NCBI GenBank assembly: GCA_008508345.1
Contig: QNGE01000955.1
Coordinates: 136,866-200,865, forward strand
Direction of reading: 5' to 3'
DNA length: 64,000 bases
From: Paragonimus westermani
Taxonomy: Eukaryota > Platyhelminthes > Trematoda > Plagiorchiida > Troglotrematidae
In this document: piece by piece, positions 11,652 to 23,800 of the stretch
Numbering within the stretch: the first letter of the stretch is position 1
How the letters are laid out: every line of letters begins with the position of its first letter
Notes under the pieces: generated by a model
What the model saw: the letters and a program-made list of their open reading frames with translations, nothing else
Told to the model about the DNA's origin: nothing
Database searches by the model: none
Made by a program: the position numbers and the translations under genes

Positions 11652-12939
11652 ATAGTCCCAACCTGAATGTGAACGGATTTTTTGTCGATCCCATACCGTA
11701 CGCAGTGTTAGAGTTTTTGCATGATTTGCTATTTTGTTTTAAAGTTCGATCATTTTCTGCTAATGCAACCAACATAACAAACATTACATGTACAGACTGA
11801 TTGGGATTGGTTGAGATTGGTTGGTAATACGTTACCCTTAATGATCTCTCAATGCGTTACCAAATTCATGAAGTCTTTAGCTGTTCGATGCTCGACGTTT
11901 GCGATCAATTAGTCATCAGGTGCACTCGACAAGTAACTATCGATTGGACTATGACGTAAATGATTGATGGTGAAAGTCAGCTAAGTTTGTTCATTTCAGG
12001 ACGCGTGGATTTTGATGATTTGATCGTGGTCTACCATATCGATCTCCCATTTACCGGTGCTCCAGCCAACTCTCATGAGACGCGAGCTGATCAAATGATA
12101 ACTTGACACAGGGAATTAGAGACAGCTGCTAGTGAGTTAAGCACTGTGAATCGAGCTCAGGGCGCTAATTCAAGTCCTCGTGAGCCCCAATGTCTGTTGT
12201 TGGAGACTTTAGAAGAGGTAGTGCTATTTGGACACCGTGGAGCACGTATCGCCATTGTTTGAGTTAGTTGTTTACAACGTAAGTTCCCTTAATGAGGCAA
12301 GCGAGTGGAAACCATGAGTAAACTGCCTCTGAGCTACTCTTCTACCCTTCCTTAAAACTAGATTGTTTGTTTGTAGAGTGTAGGCAGCTTGATATACTTT
12401 CAAGTTTTGACCTAGGACGTTAAAACTGTAATCCCATCCCTGCCCCGTCTCCCAATCATTAAGTGGGTGTAATTTTTATTCGCACAGGTCTATGACGACT
12501 ATGCATTGGCACCGGTCATTGACGTATGGTCGTCAATAATTATGGTTAGCTCTTGAGACGCCTAGTGTTATGGTAATATGTGACCAATGCTAGCCTGTGG
12601 TTACCTATTGGTTCATTGAATACCAATCGTACGGTTTCCGATCCAAGTTTGAAGTGCGTGCAAAACTCATCCTGTTGATAGTTTGACATTGAGACATTAC
12701 CCAGCCAGGTTGCCTATTGTGTATTTTGTGGCAACCTGCTTTTTGAGCCATCAACACCAAAGCTTTCGTTCAGCCAGTCCTCGTATGCCGATTCCAGCTA
12801 TACAGCCTGATGTTTCTATCTGCGCAAGATCACCAGAATATTTGAACTGGTGGTCAATTGATCCTTTAGTGAAGGTGCTTGGTCCGCGGTAATTGACGGC
12901 GTCTTCTCTATACCAGCTAAACGTTTGTTGCGCCAGGAA

Positions 12940-13260
12940 CTATTTACTGGCAGCATTTAACAGTCGGGGGAAACTGCGAGTTGGTGAGGCATTGACATGG
13001 TTGTAGACTATGACTACCCCGACCATTCCATTGCGTGAGACGGGTGGGTTTCGCCTGTCCGATTGGGGATTTTGTGACCACACGAGTTGATGATTAGAGA
13101 CGTTATATGACGTGTTGGTGTCGTACCCACAGCAACTCTCCAATTCTTCCATTTAATCCTATTGAACCAGTTTTTCCAGAATATTCCTTGGCACTCTTGT
13201 GGCTAACGACGACCCGCCCCTCATTGTCATGTTTGGGCTCATGGTCGTTCATATGTTTGT
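12940..13260 (+). repeat. Old 3' fragment of an RTE-like LINE
   Basis: The order of short blocks equals that of the fragment at 11.3-11.65 kb: a piece resembling RGGQATTW, then LETL-like coding, AATTCTTCCATTTA, a GGTATT/GAATATTCC segment, GTTAACGGCGGCCC versus GCTAACGACGACCC, and GGCTCATGG. Stops and indels break every frame. It is a more decayed member of the same subfamily in the same orientation, about 1.6 kb further on. Confidence 0.6.
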
Positions 13261-14365
13261 GTACATGACTAAATTCTTCTGTAACTACCTTATGTAATTC
13301 TCCTCACGTAGTCGAAGGGCGTAGTTTGATACGTTGCTAGATGTGTCGAACAACTGGCTTTCTTTCGATTTGTATCGTGGGACCTGTGTCGAAATAATGG
13401 GTCTGGTATCGTGTTAACGACTTTTCGCCGAAACCCAGTCAAGCAGCGTTGCTTGTAGTAGAGGTTCGGTGCCATTGTCACTGCAGTTTGGCGTCATCAT
13501 TCAGCGTGAGTGTTATTGGAAACGATGTCGAACGTGTTAACGCGAGCTTTGGTTATGCTTATGTTCTTCGGTTGTCTCGGATTAACCGAACACCGTTTTG
13601 CAGGCACAGACTCAGTGGAAGAGGACAGTACGACTGGGAAGTGAAAGAACATTATGGTCCACTTATAGTCGAGCAGTATCATTGTGAAGACAACGCTTAC
13701 TGATTATTTTGACTGTTTACGTCTTAGAAATGGGCTGATTTGAGCGATATCCTAACTCGCTTGTTCGACCCATGAACTCGCTGCTCAAAAAGTGCTTTTG
13801 GTAACAAGGAGCCAGTGCTTTATCCGCTTTATTAGCCTGACTGATCTAGTCGCTCCGAAATGTGATGAAGAAGTCGGAAGCGTCCAGCCGCTGTCGATTC
13901 TTCATACAATAAATGTGTATGTTGCATGCTGATTCTTGAGGGTGGAAATGAGGATGCTTATTTTTTACGGTCGTGATTGACGCGTAAACATTTGATAATA
14001 ATATATATGAAACTACTTATGATGTGGTTACGAAACACCTGTGTTACACATCAATAGGATTGAGTTCCACCACTCGTTTAGTTTAGTACATACAGTAGAT
14101 CGACGCGCAATCCTTGAGCTTAATTGTTTTCTTATGTTGTTGATCATCTCGTCGGACCAGCTACCCCAAAAATCTCAACTTCAGTTGGTTTAGTTATAAA
14201 AATCAATGGGGTGCTCAAACGTTGGTCACCACGACACGGTAACGGACAAGTCTAACGTTGGTATCGGCCTATTTGAAGTGGTTACAATGACCCCATTCAG
14301 TTTGTCGCGTTTGAATGTATCATTCAATGTAACTCATGAACTTCATCTCTTCTTGCCTTGTACAG
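13261..14365. other. No gene recognised; probably intron upstream of exon 14,366
   Basis: The stretch ends in a good polypyrimidine tract and acceptor (CTTCATCTCTTCTTGCC...TACAG) at 14,341-14,365, so at least its right end is intronic. An open frame at 13.45-13.70 kb after TTTTGCAG (GRGQYDWEVKEHYG) is protein-like, but it ends in a stop and its phase does not lead into the next exon. Confidence 0.45.
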
Positions 14366-14814
14366 CGAGACTGATTAACTCCGATTCACCTGAGCGACGG
14401 GTAATCGGGCCACTTGCAGCGGATTATCACGCGCAAGCTGAGGCTGAGCTGACGCTAGTGGAGCAAAAGCAACAGGTTTTACAGCAGCACCAACAACCAC
14501 AACAACTGCTAAACGATCTTTCACATGCTTCTGTGTCATTCACAAACGGCTCTTCTCGTGTTGAAGAATCTCCCCAGATTCCTACTTCCATTTCGCCTGC
14601 ACGACATACGGGCCGGTTACAGCGCCATAATTCACAGACCGGCGGCGGCTATGGTATTACGCACACGTGCAACCAGTCCTCTGCCAGCCCAGTGGTACTG
14701 GTCACAACGGCCTCCTTGACAGAACCCATGTATCGACCTGCCTCGACCAAAGCTGGGAATCCTACCATTACAGGCACCCACAGTGCTCTCTCACCAGCCG
14801 TTCAACCGTATCAG
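14366..14814 (+). CDS. MED25: MED25-like exon 1 of those seen
   Basis: The exon follows a long pyrimidine tract ending TACAG and starts with the last two bases of a codon. It encodes RLINSDSPERR, then a Gln-rich coiled stretch (EQKQQVLQQHQQPQQLL) and a Ser/Thr/Pro-rich tail ending QPYQ. The donor CAG|GTGCTT is weak but leaves phase 0, which matches the next exon. An upstream exon ending with one extra base must exist; I did not find it. The open frame extends left of the acceptor, but that part contains the pyrimidine tract and is probably intron. Confidence 0.6.
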
Positions 14815-17800
14815 GTGCTTGTATTACTACTGTCACTGTCCTTCAGTTCAAAGTATAAAAACTCACGTGTTACTATACACGCTTTCATAATCAAATCGTT
14901 TGACGTTAGAACACTTAAGTAAATTATATTAATCTACCGATGACCGTGATTTTCCCCAACGGAACTATCTGAACTGTAATAATTTCAGGTTCACTACTGG
15001 TTTTTTAACTCGTCTACTGCAGTCAACCGAAACTGTACGTGAATTTCAACGGTTGGCTTCTTGTAACCTGCCTCACTTCTTACACCTGCTAATCTTACCT
15101 TCTCATGTGTTACCCGCTGTCAAACTTCAGAGTTGTTAACCAGGTGGCTGATCGTGTTGTGACCATCGCCAATATTGATTGTTGCGCCCTTTGCTCCTGC
15201 TTCCTAATGTGATCATTTGTACTCACTGCTGTCTTTCTGGTATACATTTAGGGTACGACTAGTGAATCCCCCCTGTCTCAGAACCATCGTAGTTTCCGCA
15301 ATTCTGGCTACACACTGGGCTCAACTCCTCCGAGCTACTCTTCACGTACAACGAGCGGGCGATTCAACACAGATGTCAACCGTCCCTCTGAGGTACCACA
15401 CATTTTCTCTCGCCCATTTTTCAATCTGTAAACCTTTTTGCCTATCAGTTAAGTATCCAGCTTATTCCTCAAACGTCACATAACATACAGGGTCATATAT
15501 AGGCTGGATATTGTCAAGCCACCTAAACCCAAAGTGCTGAGAGATTCAAGTAAATTAAGTCACGAACTCTAGACTAGATGCTCGATAATTTACATAGTTG
15601 TCAATGGGTTTCCTCAAATTTGCCTGTAATACTGGTTGAAGCTAATGATTACACTAACCTTCTGCTTTAAAAGTGGTTAGGTGCATGTTTCGTCGTGTTT
15701 TAAGCGTTAGATGGTCGTCCATACGTTTTTGTGAAACTTTTGCGATTGGTTGCAAGCGCTAACGTTTTTTAATGAATTTCTTATACTTTGTTGACAAATC
15801 AGTCGTTCTGCCACACGAATCTGGGAAATGCGTACCCCTCTCTCTCTCGCTGTGCTACAAAACAAGGCTGCGCTTTTGCCTCAGTTTTGTTGTTCTCAAA
15901 TTGGTCATTTCCTTTGATGGTTCGCTCATCATTCGCACATTCACCTCCCTCCTGATTTGATTTATCCACGTGTTCTCTTTTTAAAACCCCATGCAGCACG
16001 TCTCCGTACCATCTGGCTCACTTTCGGCTGGGCATTCTGGTCCGAACTCTGTGGACCAACTTGGCCCTGGTAGCGTCTATGGCTCTGACTCTGTTGCCAC
16101 ACCTCAGGGCTTTTCAACTGGAATCATGTCTCCTCAACAGAGCTATGGTGCCAACGCCTTGACCAACCAGATACATTCACCAGCACCCAGCGCAGCCAAT
16201 CCGAGCGTAATGAATGTCTCAGGCGCGATGCATCATAATCCTGGATCAAATACACCCTACCAATCTTACCAACAATGCCAACAGCTTGCCACTTTCGATG
16301 GGTCTTTAAACACGCGTCCTACCGGTAACCCTCCATCTTCGCCAAGCGGCGGACAAAACTCTTTTCGCCCTCCTTCCAATGCTGCCTCTCCGAATGGCGG
16401 ACAATTTATTGGCTATGTCAACACTGTTGGTCTTCCGTCACCATCAGCGGGTTCGCGCACTGCAACGAGACAATACTCTCCGGCACAGGTCACCCCCCAC
16501 CAGCAGCGACACACGTCTCCTCACCCGAGTGTTCCGCTGACCACGAGTCAGGCAAGTACCGATGTGATTGTCCATTTACGTGAATGCGCTGTTGATGTGC
16601 TACTCATGTTTGATTGTTGCGTCTCCTCTTAGACACACATGGTCACCCTTTGTAATGACAGAATTGTATCGCACAATATGTGGTTCACGAATTGACTAAT
16701 CATTTTATACGGATCTGCAATGCGTCTTCTCGAGCCGTCAGTGCCTGCCTGTTTGTTCCACCTGATTTCATTATGGTGAGTTTCTTGTATCTGGAAAATG
16801 ACAGCTGCATCGATCTTCCCGTGAACCTGAGACACTGTGCCACGAAAGACCCGATCTATTTTTCGCCTCTAACAAGCGCTTGTTATGTATCTATAGGTAA
16901 TCTGAAACGTTTACTTTTTAATAGTGTGGTAGAGCGGTTCGCTGTGTTGCTGTGCTCTTGTATGTGCTATGTCATCTGTATGTTCGCTGTTGTGCATATT
17001 TGCTTGTACTATGCTAATGCTGACAAGTTGCGTACGTTACAATCCAACCTGACTTAGTGGAACAAGATTGAGTGATTTGTGAGGATTGTGAGAATTCCCC
17101 TACTACCAATCCATTTCGCGATCGATGTGGTCAATTACGTTCCACGTGCATGTGTGTGTGTTTATGTGTTTGTTCATTCGATCGTGCACATGTTTGCGTT
17201 TGCAGTCAACTGTCGGTTTCATGCCGGTCACCGAACATTCCACATGAGGTGCGCGCAATAATGATGATGGTGGCGACGGTAGCGGTAGTGGCGCACGCGA
17301 CGACGCTTGTGACCATGGTTTCCAGTCGATCCTAATATGTACCACACACATACAGATCAGGTCCGGTTCTCTCCCTTACATTTAGCCTGTTTTTCTCCTC
17401 TTTGGTCGCATGCGTGCATGTGCGCACGCACGTGCTACGATGTTTATTTTCATCCTAAGCATTTCGTCGGACAACTCAATTCGGACTTACTCCACAAGCG
17501 TGGCTACTATTTCTCGCTTGACCACTTGGTTGTCGCTGCCTTAGTAGCTCAAGCAGTCAGCGCTACTCGAACACTGACGCAACACGCGCGTGACTCCCAT
17601 CGTGACCGGATGCTAGCTAACATACTCGCCAGGGCTACAGTCCACGTGTGAGGGACTGGCTGACAGGTTCGCTGGCCGGTTCAACAGTCTGTTAATATAC
17701 TCCAATGAAACAAGCACTAGCTTGCATTTAGTCCACATGTGATCTGTTTGAGATTATTGGTTGAAGCGCAATTTATGCCTCCATGCTTGCGGGAGTTTTT

Positions 17801-20800
17801 ATTATTGATTCATGCCGCTCTGAATATATGTGTGTATGACAGCTTCGCATGCGTATGCACACAATTTCAAGCTGACTACAAAGTAATCCCTAATCGCCCA
17901 GTACTTTCAGTGTGTTTCGTTTGACTACAGGCGATTCGTTTGTTCGTGTCTGTTGACAGTGCGAACCGCACGGGTCGCACCACCATTTTCGGCTTGTGGA
18001 CGTGTAATCTGTTGACGACGCTGTATCCTGCCTGTGGTTCTCAGTTTATCTTCGCAATCACAAATAGGGCTAGATTATGTTAACAGAACATCATTTGTCA
18101 CACGTTCAGCCCACCTTCTATGAACTCCAGCCAGCCAATCGACTATCGTTTAAGTTCTTTCCCGACAGGAATCACGTGTTATGGTCTGGGTGCCGTTGAA
18201 ATGACCAATCGTAGGCGGCATAAGTACTCACGGCAGCGGGGCCTGACCCCGCATTACTAATCTAACGTTCAGGACGAGATCTACACGTTAGACGAGCTAT
18301 CCTTTGTTCCATCATCCCAAAAAAACATAGAGTGTAGAGGTTCGATCACCGAAATTACCCTCTACGCCTACTCCGCCCAGCATGGCTAATCCCTTGTACG
18401 TACATACACTGACCCATCTATCACTGTATTCCGCGTCGTCTGTGTAATTCATGTTCAACAAAGTGAGATTGTGTGTGTGCCACGTACAGAATACAGTCGA
18501 AGATGGGGGAACGGGTTTTTGGGATATTTCATACTCTAAAATGTAATCTGTTGAATGTGTACAAACGAGTGTCCTTTATGCGATTGATCCAGTGAATTGG
18601 GGTATACTCGACTGTACTTCACTCGTGAGCAGGCAGATGAAGCCTGTAATCTCCAGACTCTGTTCGTTCGGAGAACCGTCGCTCGAACGTCAACCGTAAC
18701 GGTTGGAGTATACCTCTACGACATTTTGTATTGTACCTGCCTTAACCAAAATCATGGGACTTCTCTATGGATGGCTTTGCATCGTAAGTTTTCAGACTCG
18801 ACCTTGTCAAATGTCATCATTGTCATAGACAACATTACATCAGTAGTTCACACTGATGCCTAACTGCCACACAACCACGGAGAGAGAAAAAACCTGCATA
18901 GGAAGAGAAAAAAAGAGGATAAGAGACCTAAATACTAAGCATGTTGTGTGTGTGTCATTGGTTCAAATCCAGCTGAAACCCTGACTTTTCATAGTTGGGT
19001 CTCATTTAAAACTTAACAAAATAGCTACTCTTGTGTTCGTTCCTTCAACGTCAAGGTGTTTCCACCTTGCAAACAAACAGCCGAGCTGTACGTGTGCATT
19101 GGTGTCTTCTCAGCTGAGCCCCTTTCGATACCTTTTCTGGCCTGCTTTTAATCAGTTACTGGTGTACCAGTTGTAGACTCCAGTCTTCAGTCGTCTGATG
19201 GGGCTATTCTTGCTGACATGCCTCCTCCATTCGATTGATTCCTTCACCCTTTCTTTGTTGTAATCTTTGTCTGGTTTGTATATTGTTGGAGCTCAACGTC
19301 GCTGTTAAATACAGAAACGACTAAACATCCATGTATTGCGAGAGTGTGATACCCAATTTATCACCCTATGGCGGTCTGAAAAGAACGAATGCTTCTCTCA
19401 TCGTTCGTATTTGGTTTCACGCTTCATAGTGCCATTATTCTTAGGTCATCTTTGGGGTTCTTAAAATCTGTGTTAACTGCCGCAGCTCGTTTATGCAATT
19501 CTGGGTCATAATCCAGTTTGCCGAGAGCGTACTAATCAAGTAGCGAGACCATTACCGCATATCAGCTGATCATCCACAATTTTAATTGTATACCCTTTGC
19601 AGCTGTAGAATAAAACACAACCTCCGCACGAAGGCAAAAACACTACGATTCATATGTGTCTGGCACGAACGTCAGCGCATGTCGTCAACTGTGTTGCGCG
19701 TTCGCTCAACATGTCCTTGGTTTAGAACCCCATCTTAGGTTCTAGATGGTTCGTTGATAATTACACCGATTTACATTCACATGGCTCGCATGTCTGAGCC
19801 TCGTTCATCTCAATTCTTCCCGCTCAGACTTAAGAACTCTCACATGTAACCTCGCATGTTACATAACAACAAACACCGTGTGATGTGAAAGCTAACCGCC
19901 ACACCATTCTCTGAGCTATGGTCATCTCCATCAGATTGGCCATCAGTTCGCACCGAATTGATTGATGTCAGTACGTCATCAGTTTTAACATGGACCTGTA
20001 ATTAATGTGATCAAAACTGCCGCCAAATTTTAACGATCTGGCAACTGAATCGGATAGAGATAAAACAATGGAGTTAACAAATGAGTTAACAGGCAGTAAC
20101 TGTGTCTCCTCTCGAGACAATCGGGCAACCTGATCATTGCTCACAAGCGAGAGTGGTTGAGCGTTCAGATTTGATGATTCGGTCGTGCCTAATGTGAGGT
20201 CAATGGCGCAGTGGTTAACACGGTTGCCTCATGATTGGAATGTCCGGAGTTCAAATCCCGGCCGTGGCAAGGATATGCACTACTGACGAGCTCTAATGAG
20301 AGCGAAACTCGAGTCTAGTGCTTCTTTTCGAAAGAGGCTGGCTGGAAAGTCTATCTGAATGCGAACGCTGCGATCAAATGTGAGTGATGGTCAACTTGAA
20401 GATAAACCAAATCCCCGACTACTCATCAGTAATGGAGATTGAATCTAGCAAGAAGAAAGCGCAATCTTATGTTTATAATACTGTTTTCCAACCTGTGTTA
20501 ATGTTGCTTATTTGGATTTATGTCTTTTCAGTGTAAAAAAAATGTTGAGGTGTAATCAGCTTGGCTTATCTATTCTCAACGGTTTTTCAGTCATGTTAAA
20601 TATGCTTGCAGTAGACCAGTTTTACAGGGGTACTAGATAACGTTCGTAGGCTTAATCTTTCAGCTTTCGCTGTTCTTCATTCTATTTATCGTCAGGTTAT
20701 AAGGCCACATCATCTGGCTTCTCCAGACCTCGGTAGTGGATCGAACGTTCGCTGTCAGTCATTGACACCGACCAACTTTCCTACTGCCATCCCCACAAAC

Positions 20801-23800
20801 ACGCCCCAAACATTGTCGAACAGCTACCCAGTAAAAGATAATTTTCAAACCGTACCAAGTACACATTGCAATACTTGGACGATGGGAGGGCATCCTCAAA
20901 ATCATCCGGTGGGGGCTTATGAATCACAGCCGTTCCGATCCGTCGGGGCATCGGTCTGTACGGACTACGCTTCACCAGGTCCATCCGCCATCACAACCGT
21001 CAAACCCCCATGTCAAGGTTTTGTCGGTCCTGTTCCTGTCGGATCCAGTATGTTACATCGGGATAACGCAAATTCAGCGGTACCATCGAATGAACAATCT
21101 CTTCTGAGGCGGTCAGTTTTAATCCCTAGTAAAGTGCAGTCGTGACACTGAAGGCCTCTAATAGTCTTTCTCTCTCTATAGACTCATTGATTTTACTTGT
21201 TTTATTTGCATCGGTTAGTTGTATGACTTTTCGCATCGGAGTTTGAGTTTTGTTAGCAACATGTTTCCTGTAAGGGATTGTACTGGTGTATCGTTCATCT
21301 GTGCCCTCAATTGTCGTTGGTTTCACCGTTCCTGTGCTTTATAGTATCGTGTGTCGAGCTGCTAAACTTCTTCACTTTCGTAAGACATTGCCTATCGTCT
21401 TCGAATCGAATCCCCCAACAGTACTATGTGCCATTGCTGGAGCTTTTCAACATCAGATTTATCAGTTCACATGTGTGTCTATCATTCTGCTTCTCGTAGC
21501 CGATGATTCCGGTTTATCTAAACATGTCGGTGACGTACGAATTTCAATGAGACTTTCCAACTGAAATAAATTAAATCACGGCGCATATGCAGATCATCCA
21601 AACAACGTTGGGTGTCACCTGGTGATGACCCTAACGTTACAGGTGTTCTTCATTTCGGATTCTCTCGAGCCGTTAGCAATAGCCAAAGTCCCCTATTTCG
21701 AGACACGGGTTGGTGTTTGTTTTGACACCTACGATTGCACCATCCAGCAACGTGTGTAAGCAGTCACTGTTGGGTTTACCTTGATATTGTCCAACAACAG
21801 GTCACGTCTTTTGTTTCTCATTTCTTATGTTCTGTCGATTTACCATTAGTTGTTCCGATCGTGCACTTTTATCCGCTTACAGCATGGAGTCTGGTCCGCA
21901 TCCGATGTCCGTGCATTCTGGTGCGCGCCGCCAGCAGATGTCTCCGTTAGAACAGTCACTTCCAGCACAAGCTGCTCGTTCCATTATCTGGGAAGGTGAA
22001 ACACACCTTGTGGACTCTAATGCTGGAACTGGTCCGGTGCGTCTGAATATACGATTGATACTGGAGCAAACTGGAGCACGCGACATCAGGTTAGATTTAA
22101 ATTTTCTAGTAGTTAGTTTTCAAACGACTGCACATCATAAAGTTTTAGGTGTTGCTTCTTATTTCGGGCATTGCATTTAAACTCATTTGTCAGCCAACTT
22201 GGAAACGTCACTACGATTAGGCCTGTTGACCGTAGCATTTGGCTGAGAGATACTGGTCACCAGGGATGACTGATGTTGTTTGGTACAGAGTAATTGGGCT
22301 GTTGAAAAATTCGTGCATTTCTGTTACTGAAAAGAAGGTTAACGTCCTTCGTGTGAACCTGATTGTAACCTGTTCTTAATGTCCACTGAATGCTTCGCAT
22401 AGAGCTACCGTGGATGAACTCGTGTTTATCATTCCAATTGTACCGCTGACGATGATGTTCACTCCCTTATGCTGGCCACCTGGGCGCCACGACCATTTTT
22501 ATTCAGTATGGTGTGATTCCCACTTAATTCTTCCGTCCTGGAGCGTTTGCCGAAACAAATGGGATTCTGTTCAACCACCTACTCTGTCTCGTTCTAACCA
22601 GCACGTAAATATCACTAAATATGTAAATATCAATTGAATTTTGATTACTCGACTACTGCAACCTACTTTCAGTGGTATACGTCTGATTGTAAGGATGGAT
22701 AAACTTTGACAAAGTTTGAAGACAGTATGGCTGATTCATTCGTTCAATTATCGGTGTTAAAGATACCAGCTAACCGCGTCACTCCGATAACATTTCGCTA
22801 ATACTACAGCGGATTGCCACTAGCTTCAGGATGAACAAACCACGACTAAGCATAGAGGAATGAGAATAATAATCTGTTGCTTGAAAACGCCCTCTGATAT
22901 GGCGAAGAATAAAAATGACTGACACTTTTGTTGCAAATCTCTGTGTAATCCTCCCTCCCTCTTTAACTTCCACAATGTTCTTTTTCATATGTCGTGGCCT
23001 GTCTGCCACTTAATGCGGTTTTATATATACATTTACATGTATGTATGGGCTGTTTTTCATCCCTACAGCTGAGGCCTACATAACCCACTGAAGCTGCTAT
23101 TGAAAATTTTATTGTAGATGGTGGCTAATCCGGTTCAGTTGTGTGAATGCTGTCCTTGTTTGACTGAGTTATCCGTCAAGTATGAACAGTCAAATTATCG
23201 AAGCAGGGAAGAGGATAGGAAAACTTTTACATATTTTCTCTTATTCCGCCTTGCAGCTCGGCTCTTTCTTTGCGACGTTAAATCCTTGAATTTAGACCAT
23301 GGTTTTTTAGTGAACAAATCTCGTCTCTTCCATTTCTTTTGGTTCCAAATTAGGGTTTCCTTCTCGTCTCTATTGCATGGCAGTTAAAAACCAGTGTACT
23401 GTTCTCCACGGTATTGGTCGATTGTTCTCGATCGATTTTACTGTTCAGCTTGCACCAGCTTAAGTGCTAGTGCTCCCTTCTGTTTCATTCAGTTTGCGTG
23501 ACCTCATTCGCTTCTTCTGTTATTCGTATAACCTTGTCACTTGAGCCATACGCACGAATTTCAGTCTGCCCTTCACCCACTGCTGTTCACTGGACCTGTA
23601 TTTCTTCATAGCGTCAATTTTCTTGACGATTTTTGGTGACTGAAGACGACAATCAACCTACATTACCTCCCCAAATGGTCATTACTTGACACATATTTGT
23701 AGTGACACAATACGGATTGCGTAGGTGTCTTTGGCACCAACACGTTTTTGAATGAACTGGTCATCCCGAACGCTGTTGATCATTCACTTTTTTGAAGTTG

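Larger units (their letters stand above)
16552..20695 (+). other. Intron 3 of the MED25-like gene
   Basis: About 4.1 kb, probably with a GC-AG border. It holds an alternating purine-pyrimidine tract at 17.41 kb, a reverse RTE tail fragment at 18.81-18.94 kb and a young SINE copy at 20.07-20.44 kb. I saw no further exon with matching phase. Open frames of 60 to 125 codons on + (16.68-17.06 kb and 17.07-17.65 kb) are Cys/Val/His-rich products of GT-rich sequence without recognisable motifs. Confidence 0.5.

Noticed and set aside
12774..12888. Plus-strand exon candidate between TTCGTTCAG and GCG|GTAATT encoding SPRMPIPAIQPDVSICARSP, loosely like the end of the MED25 vWA domain
   Set aside because: The phase (two leftover bases) does not fit the exon at 14,366, the pyrimidine tract is weak, and the resemblance is confined to the SPR triplet.
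14206..14365. Leftward extension of the open frame of exon 14,366 with an ATG at 14,206
   Set aside because: The extension contains the polypyrimidine tract and a strong acceptor; it is most simply intron that happens to be open.
20204..20270. Possible functional tRNA gene (A and B boxes present)
   Set aside because: The same sequence recurs several times with shared flanks, and acceptor-stem pairing is not evident; it is a SINE head.
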